Positions 1 to 9,063 are shown, counted from the first letter of the stretch. The stretch is DNA of 20,614 nucleotides from Entrophospora sp. SA101 (GCA_958430865.1 CAUDNR010000095.1:1-20614); one strand, 5' to 3'. The notes: a model not told the origin generated them from the sequence alone. Numbers and translations are program-made.

Positions 1-436
1 CAATCACAAAATTGCATGGGTTAAATTTTTGTGTTCCCTCCTGTTAATTTTGTGTTCCCAGTACGTTCCCTCCTGTTGGAGTGTATATACAAGAGATCAA
101 AAAAAAATATTTATAAATCAATGAATGATAATCATGTATAAGCATAATATGTATATTAAGGAGGTAAGATTACAAAAGTTATCAATTGAATTCTGGTGAA
201 GATAAATCAAATGATTAATTATATAAGTTAATTTAGGCGTAAATTGTGGACATTTTAAATCATGAACGATCTTTAAAATTCAAATAATAAATGATGGAAC
301 TTTGGCTTTCGAATGAGTCCAAGAACATCAATTTATTCCAAGAATTGGAATATTAATAGCAAATATTAATTTATCACAAGTGTAATTTGGTTGATATTTT
401 AAATTATCAACAAACGTTAAAATCTTCATAACAACA
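1..436. other. Non-coding left flank of the transposon nest
   Basis: I see no gene here. The only visible structure is a short imperfect repeat in which the 12-mer TTCCCTCCTGTT occurs at about 35-46 and again at 66-77. The rest is AT-rich DNA. The stretch ends in the 8-bp target duplication of the hAT-like element. Confidence 0.5.
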
Positions 437-444
437 ATGGAATT

Positions 445-463
445 ATAGAAGTTTGCCTAAACT
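445..463 (+). repeat. Left terminal inverted repeat of the hAT-like element
   Basis: The 19-mer ATAGAAGTTTGCCTAAACT starts directly after the left target duplication. Its exact reverse complement is found at 2168-2186. Confidence 0.85.
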
Positions 464-477
464 AAAATGTGATAATG

Positions 478-619
478 CCGAAACTCGAAAAAAAAAAGGT
501 TGTAGAAACTAATACTCCGAAACTCAATCACTTTGCCGAAACTGCGGCTTGTTGCCGAAACTCGATCACTGTGCCGAAACTGCGGTTTGTTGTCGAAACT
601 ACAAATGAATGCTGAAACT
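478..619 (+). repeat. Left subterminal CCGAAACT array of the hAT-like element
   Basis: Perfect CCGAAACT copies start at 478, 517, 536, 555 and 574. Variants start at 593 (TCGAAACT) and 612 (CTGAAACT). Part of the array is a 38-bp tandem duplication (536 to 574). Clustered short motifs just inside the ends are typical transposase binding sites of hAT elements; that role here is inferred. Confidence 0.75.
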
Positions 620-831
620 CAATACATTGATTTGCTAGATGAATTTCCAATCTACTAGGATAAGCTCTATCCCATCTCTGATGACAATATTTACAAGTTG
701 CTTCGTAATGACCTTTGGTTTTTTCATCTCCTTTTGTAAAATGGGTCCAAACTTCCGAGAATGGTCTATTTCCAGCATGATTTCTTTTGTTATTTGACAA
801 TTCTGGTGTAATTGATGAAATTTCATATATG

Positions 832-1085
832 CACTCCCTGGACAAAAGTTTCGGTCATCACAAAACAATTAATTACGCAAAAACATACATAATAAAACAC
901 AAATAAATTTCATCAAATCGTGACTAAAGTTCTCAAAAATATGTCTGCAAAATTTCAAGTTTTTGTAATGTTTGGGAGAATGACAGTTAAGAAAATAAAA
1001 AGTTCGACCAAAAATCTTCTGAAAAATCGTAGTTTGCCAAAAAAACAGCTTCTCAGAAACTTACATAATAACCACACCTGAAATC
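832..1085 (+). repeat. Left long inverted repeat of the Tc1-like element
   Basis: This arm of about 254 bp is the near reverse complement of 1497-1773. The outermost ~110 bp match best. Divergence rises inward because of indels in A-rich stretches. Arms this long are unlike the ~50-bp ends of classical Tc1. Confidence 0.8.
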
Positions 1086-1246
1086 GTGACATATGAAAGA
1101 TGAAAGATTAGATTCTAAAAAATTACGTCATATGTTTTTTATACAAGTTTTTTTGTAAAAATGTTTTGAAATTTTTGAAAATTAAAAAATGTCAAAGCAA
1201 AAATCGTCAAAAATTGGATTGAAACAAAAAAATAAAAATTTTGAAA

Positions 1247-1468
1247 AATTGGCCAAGTCAATCTCCTGATTTGAATCCAATAGAGCATCTGTAGAATCAA
1301 TTAGAAATTCGTATTCGGAAACGTCCAAATAAATTTAAAAATAATGTTGAACTTAAGGCCACTTTACATGAAGAATGGAATCAAATTTCTAGAAATATTT
1401 ATATGAATTTGATAGAAAGTATGCCGAGAAGAATAGAAGCTGTTATATCCAATAATGGCGGCCAATAA
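1247..1468 (+). pseudogene. C-terminal fragment of a Tc1-type DDE transposase
   Basis: The reading frame contains WPSQSPDLNPIEHL, the highly conserved block around the third catalytic acid of Tc1 transposases (the E of NPIE, codon 1283-1285). A TAG at 1292-1294 replaces the tryptophan that normally follows HL, a one-base TGG-to-TAG change. The frame continues about 57 codons through RIRKRP and a segment ending RRIEAVISNNGG, where Tc1 proteins usually end, and stops at 1466-1468. Upstream sequence back to the left arm has no recognisable transposase. The fragment therefore lacks two of three catalytic residues and the DNA-binding domain and cannot be active. Confidence 0.85.
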
Positions 1469-1496
1469 AGTGTTGACTTGCATACAAATAAGTAAA

Positions 1497-1773
1497 ATTT
1501 CAGGTGTGATTATTATGTGCGTTTTTTTTTTTTTTTGAGAAGTGGTATAAATGCAAATAAAATCAAAATTTTAGAGATCATTTCCAAAAAATTATTTTTG
1601 GTCGAACTTTTTATTTTTTTGTTATTCTCCCAAACATTACAAAAATTTGAAATTTTGCGTACATATTCTTGAGGACTTTAGTCACAATTTGATGAAATTT
1701 ATTTGTGTTTTATTATGTACGTTTTTGCGTAATTAATTGTTTTGTGGTGACCGAAACTTTTGTCCAGGGAGTG
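1497..1773 (-). repeat. Right long inverted repeat of the Tc1-like element
   Basis: This is the reverse complement of the left arm, ending in the mirrored CACTCCCTGG terminus at 1773. It contains a 15-base T run near 1521-1536 that accounts for much of the length difference from the left arm. Confidence 0.8.
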
Positions 1774-2039
1774 TATCATCATTTTCATGTCGAAAATAAT
1801 TATCTAAAGTATTTGATGTTTCTTGGTCGGATACCATTATTTTAAAGTAATAAATTTTTACTATCCCATACACAAGTGATATATCACATGGTAATAAATA
1901 CAAAAAAAAATTTAATTATTTTCGTGGAAAGGTTATTTAATATGCGGGTTTAATTATTCAAATTAAATCATTATTAAATTGTTAGTGTTAATATATGCTT
2001 TATGAATCCTTAGTTACACAAATTGCTTGCACATTTTAT

Positions 2040-2163
2040 AGTTTCGGCACATAGATTTAGAGATTTAGTTTCGGCACAAATAATTATGCCTAAAGTTTCG
2101 GCATTTTGCTTGCTTGAAAACCGAAACTAAATTTTTTAATTTGCTGAAACTATTGCCGAAATT
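2040..2163 (-). repeat. Right subterminal CCGAAACT array of the hAT-like element
   Basis: Minus-oriented copies (AGTTTCGG) start at 2040, 2067 and 2094. A plus-oriented copy lies at 2121-2128, with degenerate plus copies at 2144 and 2156. Most copies therefore point inward in mirror image to the left array. Confidence 0.75.
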
Positions 2164-2167
2164 TAGT

Positions 2168-2186
2168 AGTTTAGGCAAACTTCTAT
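2168..2186 (-). repeat. Right terminal inverted repeat of the hAT-like element
   Basis: This is the exact reverse complement of 445-463. The dinucleotide AG follows, then the right copy of the 8-bp target duplication at 2189-2196. Confidence 0.85.
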
Positions 2187-2196
2187 AGATGGAATT

Positions 2197-2857
2197 GTAG
2201 CTTCAAAGATAATTGAGATATTCCCAAATTGATTTGATGTGAATTTTTTTAAATAATTCCATGACACAATAAAGTTTGCAAAATTTCTAATTGAACAAAG
2301 AAATTGGTTACTGATCATGAATAAGCTGCGTATCACAGATCAGATGGTTATTTTTATTTCTATAAAAACACTCGAACACTGCACCAAGTGCAAATAGCGA
2401 TAATATCATAAAAACACATGACTTAACCATTAAAATAAAATGAATGTTTTATTAAATTATTATTATTATAAGAAATAGCCATTACAATGCACGTATTAAA
2501 TAATGCTAAATGCATAAAAAACGCCACATGCAATTATAACAATCACCATCATCATCAATTTTGATCATTGCGATCATTGATATAATAAAAAATAGCTGAT
2601 TATAAATAAATAAATAATTGTATAAATTACCAGAAATAACAGGATTGTGAAGTAAAGAAGGGCGAAGAAGAAGTGATTATTGGTAGTGGCCAAAACTTAT
2701 TGACTGCCAACTCGTATTTAAATTTATTCTATTATATTAAAATATTAAAAATAAGGTAATAGTTATTAGTTGTGATTTGATATATAATTGATTATATTAA
2801 ATCATTTATTCTCCGATCAGATTAATGTATATGTTTATGCTCACTGTTTACTTTCAA
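2197..2857. other. AT-rich spacer without a recognised gene
   Basis: No reading frame here looks like a gene, and no repeat structure stands out apart from short TTA and ATC triplet runs. Confidence 0.5.
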
Positions 2858-3490
2858 ATGCATACGATTTCAAACAACTCTACATCCGAATACACAGGTT
2901 TCAACTTTCAAAGTTTACTAGCGAGTACATAGGATTTCAATTTTCAAAAAAGCTTACTAGCAAACGCATAAGATTTCGAACAATATTACTTTGCAAATAC
3001 ACAGGATTTCATTTTCGAAGTTTACTCGCCAAATGCATAGGATTTCAACTTTCAAAAAAGCTTACTAGCAAACGCATAGGATTTCAACTTTCAAAAGTTA
3101 CTAACACAAATGTACAAGAGTTCACATTGTCCTACTTTCCGAACACATAAGTTTTCAACTTTCAAAAAAGCTTACTAGCAAACGCGTAAGATTTCGAACA
3201 ATATTACTTTGCAAATACACAGGATTTCACCTTCGAAGCTTACTCGCCAAATGCATAGGATTTCAACTTTCAAAAAAGCTTACTAGCAAACGCATAGGGA
3301 TTTCAACTTTCAAAAGTTACTAACACATGTACAAGAGTTCACATTGTCCTACTTCCGAACGCATAAGTTTTCAACTTTCATAAAGAAAATTTACTACCGA
3401 ACGCATCGGGTTTCAACTTTTAAAAAGTCTACTTACTAATGTATAGGATTTCAAATTGTCTTACTTACTACCGAATTGCACAAGATTTTA
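2858..3490 (+). repeat. Satellite-like array: ~36-bp monomers in a 218-bp higher-order unit
   Basis: A degenerate core of the type CATAGGATTTCAACTTTCAA recurs every 33-41 bp, for example near 2897, 2931, 2970, 3003, 3039, 3079, 3151, 3187, 3222, 3257, 3297, 3367, 3408 and 3446. A larger period is superimposed: the variant AGATTTCGAACAATATTACT occurs at 2971 and again at 3189, and the monomers around it repeat in the same order (about 2932-3149 versus 3150-3366). That is 218 bp, or six monomers. Open frames across the array are products of the repeat and change frame between units, so I do not call a protein. Confidence 0.85.
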
Positions 3491-3718
3491 ACCTTACAAT
3501 TATTCATTTATCATCATCTCTCTATTGTTGTTATGAAAATAAAATAATATTTGTTCACTCACGTAATTCCATTGTACTAGCAACTCGACAAGTTCCTTCT
3601 TTTCTGCGTGTGTTTGAAAAGGAAATAGTCTTGACCAGGTTATCTACGTATTTTTGACTAAAAATAATTTATCAATTAAATAACATCTCGATCACATGAA
3701 ATCTTGTAATGAGATCAA

Positions 3719-3852
3719 TCGTAATTTAATATAAAAAATGGTATAAGGCAATTAAATTATAGATCTGTATCGTAGTACCAGATCGATCGTAATTTAATAT
3801 AAAAAAATGGTATAGGCAATTAAATTATAGATCTGTATCGTAGTACCAGATT
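3719..3852 (+). repeat. Tandem duplication, 2 x ~66-68 bp
   Basis: The block beginning TCGTAATTTAATATAAAA and ending GTATCGTAGTACCAGAT occurs at about 3719-3783 and again at about 3787-3851 (offset 68). The copies differ by only a few single-base indels, so the duplication is recent. Confidence 0.85.
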
Positions 3853-4130
3853 AAACATTTGATAGTGTAACCGCTGTATATTTTAATTAATTAATAAGAG
3901 GGTTAGAGGAAAATTCAACTTTATTAGTTTTTGGGGTGGTGTATATTTATTGTATATAGTAATATAATAATTAAAAAATTTTAAATTATCTGATAATATC
4001 TAATGTTGACACTAATAACAATAATGTATACTAAATCTAAAAAGGACTAAAATTTCAACGGTTGGAAAATTGGGAATAATTTTTTGCATTTGAAGGTCCT
4101 GAGATTTGAATTTACATATCCAGTTATAGA

Positions 4131-4190
4131 ATCGTCGTCGTCGTTATCTAGTCGTCGTCATCATTGTCGTCGTCATCAGCATCATCATCA
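4131..4190 (+). repeat. Imperfect GTC/ATC trinucleotide microsatellite
   Basis: A run of mixed GTC and ATC triplets is interrupted by TTATCTA. No coding gene is visible around it. Confidence 0.75.
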
Positions 4191-4250
4191 AACAATAAAA
4201 AAAAGAAAAAAAATGTCAACAAGGATCGAGCAGCACTGAAAAAAACTTGA

Positions 4251-4394
4251 GGACCATTTGTTGAATCAAGTGGGGTTTTCAATAAAATAAAAGATCCTTT
4301 GCATCAACAGGAAATGAAAGAAAGAGTGTTAAGAGAGGAAAATCTTTTGAAAAAGTTGTTGAAGAAATTGTCCGAAATAAGCAAAACATGGTGA
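4251..4394 (+). other. Possible decayed coding fragment, Lys/Glu/Leu-rich
   Basis: An open frame of 47 codons ends at 4392-4394 and includes a helix-like Lys/Glu/Leu stretch (LREENLLKKLLKKLSE). There is no suitable start, and the upstream frame has a stop directly before it. It could be an exon or relic of an unknown protein, or chance in AT-rich DNA. I do not recognise it. Confidence 0.15.
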
Positions 4395-4525
4395 TGAAGT
4401 AGGAATTTAACAAGAGATGAGAGGGATATATTTTTATTTTTGCATTTTGGTACACATACACAAATTATCTTAATCAATTCCTTTTAGATCAATTGCACAT
4501 TTACAATAATAATATATTTGTATAG

Positions 4526-4825
4526 ATAACAAGTGATGAGAATACTTATTATATGTGACGTGTTACCCGACTAGCATCGAGATGATCCAAGAAAAATGTT
4601 ATCCTATTTATTATATTGTTATAATAACAAGTGGTGAGAATACATTCCTAACCTAATTAATTAATAAAGATTATGTGATGGATTTTTCATCGTTTCCTTT
4701 GATCGTGTTATCTAACGTTGGATAATAAATATTAAGGAAAAAGGAGCCAGACTAACATCGAGACAAAATGTTATTCTATTTGTTTTATTGCTATACACGT
4801 GTTACAGTAATCTCAATTAATTAAT
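4526..4825 (+). repeat. Degenerate interspersed repeat block
   Basis: Two diverged pairs are visible. ATAACAAGTGATGAGAATAC at about 4526 resembles a copy near 4624. A segment beginning GACTAGCATCGAGA near 4569 resembles GACTAACATCGAGA near 4750, and both continue into a GTTATYCTATTTRTT-like stretch. AATTAATTAATAAAG also recurs (near 4654 and 4815). No gene is seen. Confidence 0.55.
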
Positions 4826-5056
4826 AAAGTCTATACAATTATCGCTCCAAAATGCTTTCTCATTGACTGTTCATAAACACAGGATTTGACCCTACATAAC
4901 CATCTCTATTGATGAAAACATATTTGCCGAAGGCCAAACATATGTATCATTGAATAGAGCAAGCTTGAATATCCTAAGTTTAATTTTTTTCAAACAAAAT
5001 GTTCAAAAAGTGCTTTGATCGAATATAAGAGAAAACTTTAAATGTAAAATTTTATT

Positions 5057-5070
5057 ACTATATATAGTAA
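5057..5070 (+). promoter_or_regulatory. TATA-like palindrome upstream of the DCAF6-like gene
   Basis: The palindrome TACTATATATAGTA lies about 85-95 bp before the start codon at 5153. In DNA this AT-rich such motifs are common, so a TATA-box role is only a suggestion. Confidence 0.25.
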
Positions 5071-5152
5071 ACGTGTATTGCTTGGTGATACCAGTGATCT
5101 TTTGGAGGATGGCACAATTATCTTGTAGAAACAACTCAAATTTTCAATTCTA

Positions 5153-6952
5153 ATGCCAAGACAAAATTCAAATTCAAGAATTACCGACATATTAAGTGCC
5201 AGAGAGTTATACACGTTTCATCCTTCATTATACTCCAAAGCTTTATACTCTGATCGTTATGTGGTAAAACGATTTAATAATTTTCAAAGTTTAAAACATC
5301 ATAGAGGTTGCGTAAATTCAGTTTTTTGGAACGAGGCTGGCAACTTGATCATATCTGGTTCAGGTTAGTTAATTCGTTGATCATGGTTTTTTTAAATTAA
5401 TTACAATATATATACATATTATACTATAGATGATTGTCGTATAAATATATGGGCACCATTTGAAGACCCAGAGAAGCCTCTTATTCATTCAATTCCATCT
5501 GGTCACAATGCAAATATTTTTTCTGCTCGTTTCATGGCAAAATCAAACGATAGACACATAATTTCATGTTCTGCTGATGGTGTTGTTAGATACACCGATC
5601 TTGAGCATATTGTAGAAAATGATGCTAGTTGGTCTCCTTTACCTGAATTTAATTGTCACAGTTATATGGCGTAAGTATTTTTTATCAAAACTCAAACTCA
5701 ACAAGATCTTGAGTGTCTCATATTAAAATAAATAACAAAATACCTGTGTGAAATAGGTTCGAAGTACTGCCAGATCCAAATGATTCAAATATATTTTTCT
5801 CATGTTCCGCTGATGGTCTAATCAATCAATATGATCTACGAATCAAAAAATCGTGTCCATGTAATCATTGTAAACAACACATATTTCTTGATCTGAATCC
5901 AACAAGTAATCCTGACAAACATTGTCTAAATTCTATTAATATTGACAAAAAAAACAATAATAACAGTCCATATAGAACCAGCACTGGAGCCAGGACCAGG
6001 ACCAGAACTACTACCATTATAGATGGTGATGATGATAATGAGTCATTGCAGGAACGACAACAACAACGACATCAACAGCGAGGACGACGACCTGAATTGG
6101 GAAATCCTTACCCAGCTAGACAAAGAAGAAGAGGAATAATAAAAAGTCGCACAAAAGATACGAGTATAACCACTATATCCATAAGACCTGATAATCCGGT
6201 ATATATGGCAGCTGCATGTGAAGATACTGTACGTATTTATGATCGTAGATATGTAGTGAAATCATCATATCATCGTGAAAGTCAAGTATATCAATTCATT
6301 CCAAAGTTAATGCGTGATAATCCTGCCTCCACTCAAAGTAAAATGACCAGTTTAAAGTTTGATCCATGTGGTGGTGGTGATTTATGTGCTAGTTATAGCA
6401 ATAGTAAAATTTATTTGATTAGGCCTAATGCTGATCAGAAAAAAAAATCATCTCATAAAAGTTCTGTTAGTACTACAGCACCCAAGCGTAGCTATAATAA
6501 TAGTAGCAGTAGTGGTGGCAATAATAATAATGATGATGTTTTTTCTAAGAAAAAAGAAAAACAAAAACAAATTAATGATGAGAACATTGATAGGGGTACT
6601 GTTGATCATAATTTGATGAATAATGATGATAATAACCCAAATCACTCACACTTATCACCAGTTAGCATGGAAGGTGTTGCTTGTGGTAGTGGTAGCAGTG
6701 ATGGTAATGTAAATAATATTGATAGAGAGGGTAAAGCAACAACGAAATATGACGAGAATAATAATAATAAAGTTGATGGTGTTAATAGTATTGAATTTAC
6801 TGTTCCAAGTGAGGCGGGTAATATTATTAGTAATGATAATAACTATGTTAATAAAACAAAATGCAGACCTATGATTATTGATGATGATGAAGATGATATT
6901 ATGGGAGATGATGATAATGATGATATTGTTAATGATGATGATGATGAAAATT

Positions 6953-6984
<32 letters not shown>

Positions 6985-7804
6985 AATGAAGATGAAGAAG
7001 ATGAAGAAGATGAAGAAGATGTTGACGATTCTGAAGATGATGTTGACAAATATGATGATAATATTTATAGCACAGATGAAGAAGATGAAGATAGTGAATA
7101 TGAAGAAGCTCATGAAGAAGATGTAATTAAGATTTATAGTGGCCATGTAAACTCGAGAACTATGGTTTGTTATCTTTTATCATCGATTTTTTTACTTTTT
7201 ATAATGATAGTAATAATTTTTTATTATATTACTATTATCTTTACCATAGATTAAGGAAGCTAATTTTTTTGGTGCAAATTCTGAATATATCATGTCTGGT
7301 TCAGATGATGGTAGAATATTTATATGGGATAAAATCACAGGTGAAGTAGTTAATTTATTGAAAGGTGACTCGGTAGGTTCACAAAAATAAATTGATTCAC
7401 ATACATTTGCATAAATGCATACATAAATATATTTTTAAATAACTTTATATATTATAGAGAGTAGTTAATTGTCTTCAACCACACCCACATCTCCCAATAT
7501 TATGCACATCTGGTATTGATAATGATGTAAAGATTTGGTATCCAGAGGGAGAAGAGAATGATCTTTCAGATTTACAAAAAGTAATAGAACGTAATGAACT
7601 TGAAGTAAAGAATATCAATGAAGATAATGATCCAAATCCCATGTTGCTATTCTCTGGTGATTTTATTCGGATTATTGGTAATTTGATTATTAAATTTTTT
7701 TATAATTTTTCGAATTAGTGATGTTATTAGATATGATGATTCATAATAATTTCATGTTATTAGAAGCTATAATCGGTCAATCTGGAAGGCATTTTACGGA
7801 TTGA
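5153..7804 (+). CDS. DCAF6: DCAF6-like WD40 protein, putative CUL4-DDB1 substrate receptor (6 exons)
   Basis: Exons by eye: 5153-5363, 5430-5670, 5757-7164, 7250-7372, 7458-7677 and 7764-7804, giving 747 codons; all introns are GT-AG and 66-86 bp. WD units are visible at about residues 50-82 (SGSDD), 94-130, 146-185 (DLR, a DWD-type signature), 285-315 (IYDRR), 347-375, 611-657 and 662-695. The C-terminal pair is diagnostic: [18 protein letters not shown], then [21 protein letters not shown] and [10 protein letters not shown], very close to what I recall of vertebrate DCAF6. As in that family, a long disordered insertion separates the WD units. Here it spans about 376-610, is Asn/Ser-rich, and ends in an Asp/Glu tract at ~526-608. 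No IQ motif is seen. Family members recruit substrates to CUL4-DDB1 ubiquitin ligases. The last exon is uncertain: reading through instead ends at 7716-7718. Confidence 0.88.
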
Positions 7805-7916
7805 TTGTTGGATTGGCCGATTTAACAAACAAAAGATTCAATGAATGAATGATTAATGAAGAATTGATTGGTATATATTTTAGAAAATCGGATTTTCCCT
7901 TCTTTTATTTGAAGTC

Positions 7917-7922
7917 AATAAA
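7917..7922 (+). promoter_or_regulatory. Candidate polyadenylation signal for the DCAF6-like gene
   Basis: AATAAA lies 113 bp after the preferred stop codon, within T-rich sequence that follows a small cluster of ATTGATTG/AATGAATG repeats (7800-7870). Confidence 0.35.
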
Positions 7923-8219
7923 TGCTTTTTTTACATACTTATTTTATTTTATATTATTTGCATTAATGAAAAAAAAAATAATCTGATGTTTTTTTTTTGA
8001 TCGCAGAATAACTTTTGTAATAAATTCATTATTATTAAATGATTATTATATTGAATTGTTGTAACTCAATTAAACACGCTGTTTATACTGCTGTTTAAGT
8101 CATCAAACCCGAAAAAAATAATTAACATAGAAGAAATGTAAATATTGCCAATATTATCATCATTAAACTTAAATTTTTGTTTTGATGAAATTCAATTAAA
8201 AACTAATTGTTGGGTAGAC

Positions 8220-8250
8220 CACGTGACACGAGGATTTTAACTTATATATA
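8220..8250 (+). promoter_or_regulatory. CACGTGAC E-box followed by a TATA-like run
   Basis: A perfect CACGTG hexamer (8220-8225) extended to CACGTGAC matches bHLH/Cbf1-type sites (RTCACGTG on the other strand). TTATATATA follows at 8242-8250. The pair lies about 125-150 bp before the first ATG of the decayed gene at 8373, so it may be a surviving promoter. Confidence 0.35.
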
Positions 8251-8372
8251 GCAATTGTAAACAAACATCTTATATTTTTTCAAGTTATAACTTTTCTTAA
8301 GTGTTTCTATTTAATTAAGGTTTTTCACTTTTAGTCACTCGTCACTTAGTTTTACAACCCTAGAAGCTTAGA

Positions 8373-9063
8373 ATGAACTTTGATGAATAATTTAAAGCAA
8401 ATAATGATGATCGGAAAAAAATGATTAGTGATTTGAGTGGAATGAGTAATAATAGTATCGAAACAGTATTGAAATAAGATGTTTTTAAATTATTGATTAA
8501 AATAATTTTTAACCAAAGTCAAGATAAAGACATTGTTGTTCATTTTATTTTTGCGATTATAAAAGAGCTTTGATGTCTATTGGAAGGTATTGTAAATATA
8601 AAGAGTGCATTGACGAAGAAAATAATTCCTAATTTTGTTTACTTAAAAAGCAATAAAGAAGATCTAAAGTTGTGGATCAATGAACATTTAATACTTCTAA
8701 AAATTATTTAAAAAGTATTAGCCGTGTCATTATTAGCAACACAAGTATTGGTGTTTAAAAAAAAAACAATGGTTCGGCTCTTCTTCTTAACTAACAAATG
8801 ATGTTATAACTCGACGCATGAATTGATAAGGAGCAATATTTAAAAGGTTATGATGAAAGTTTCAAAGAAAAAAATTTACGAATATTGGACATCGAACTAA
8901 CATCACTAAAAACAAATATATTAAATTGGATAAAATTTTGAAAGAATTGAAAAAGAAATATGAGCCATATTGAAATGACAAAGATATATTGAAGAAGATA
9001 ATGTCATCACAAAAAATTTGTCAGGCTGAAGTGAATCTTCAACAGTTAGAAGTGGGAATATAA
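8373..9063 (+). pseudogene. Probable decayed protein-coding gene, family unknown
   Basis: From the ATG at 8373 one frame runs about 156 codons with stops at 8388, 8475, 8571, 8709, 8799 and 8841. Between the stops it reads like ordinary protein, for example DVFKLLIKIIFNQSQDKDIV and NKEDLKLWINEHLILLKII. After a frame shift near 8830 a second open stretch reads KEQYLKGYDESFKEKNLRIL. A further shift leads to a Lys-rich segment ending at 9061-9063. All six stops in the main frame are TAA or TGA, each one C-to-T change from CAA or CGA. I do not recognise the family. In such AT-rich DNA open stretches of ~45 codons can occur by chance, so this rests on composition and frame continuity. An unrecognised intron-rich gene is the alternative. 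Confidence 0.4.

Larger units (their letters stand above)
832..1773 (+). mobile_element. Tc1/mariner-like element with long inverted repeats, internally deleted
   Basis: The two ends are inverted copies beginning CACTCCCTGGACAAAAGTTT. The match extends, with substitutions and small indels, for about 250 bp on each side (832-1085 and 1497-1773). The right end is followed by TA (1774-1775), the standard Tc1/mariner target. The corresponding left dinucleotide (830-831) is TG, which a single A-to-G change explains. The middle keeps only the C-terminal end of a Tc1 transposase (1247-1468) with one in-frame stop. The N-terminal helix-turn-helix region and the first two catalytic aspartates are absent, so the copy is non-autonomous. 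It sits inside the BED ORF of the hAT-like element and is therefore the younger insertion. Confidence 0.88.
528..1837 (-). pseudogene. BED-type zinc-finger ORF of the hAT-like element, split by a Tc1 insertion
   Basis: On the minus strand a start codon at 1837-1835 opens 21 codons that run to the Tc1 insertion at 1774. The same frame resumes at about 829 beyond the element. It encodes a BED finger: an aromatic RPFSEVWTHF segment, then CKYC, then a histidine and cysteine in LEIHLANQC. This matches the C-x2-C...H...C zinc-binding pattern of BED domains at the N terminus of hAT transposases. After the finger the frame runs straight into the subterminal repeat array and stops at 528-530, so the last ~27 residues are translated repeats and the transposase catalytic part is missing. 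With the Tc1 element and one TA removed, the frame is continuous. Promoter and expression are not visible. The zinc-finger assignment is confident; any function as a DNA-binding repressor-like peptide is speculation. Confidence 0.7.
445..2188. mobile_element. Non-autonomous hAT-like DNA transposon, interrupted by a Tc1 element
   Basis: The octamer ATGGAATT lies directly outside both ends (437-444 and 2189-2196). An 8-bp target-site duplication is the hallmark of the hAT superfamily. The ends carry a perfect 19-bp inverted repeat (445-463 and 2168-2186); on the right two extra bases (AG, 2187-2188) sit between the repeat and the duplication, so the left end may have lost two bases. Inside both ends are arrays of a CCGAAACT motif, the subterminal arrangement expected of hAT transposase binding sites. 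The only coding content is the N-terminal BED finger of a transposase-like protein on the minus strand. No RNase-H-like or hAT dimerisation region is present, so the element depends on another copy. Without the 942-bp Tc1 insertion and its duplicated TA, the element would be about 800 bp. Confidence 0.8.

Noticed and set aside
2788..3657. Open frames of 120 and 72 codons on the plus strand
   Set aside because: They lie in or next to the 36-bp satellite. The peptides are translations of the repeat, with no conserved frame between the 218-bp units.
4279..4461. 60-codon minus-strand frame
   Set aside because: No domain, and composition typical of chance. The plus strand of the same stretch looks slightly more coding-like.
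6428..7146. Overlapping frames on both strands rich in Ile or Met
   Set aside because: They are shadows of the GAT/AAT triplet runs in exon 3 of the DCAF6-like gene.
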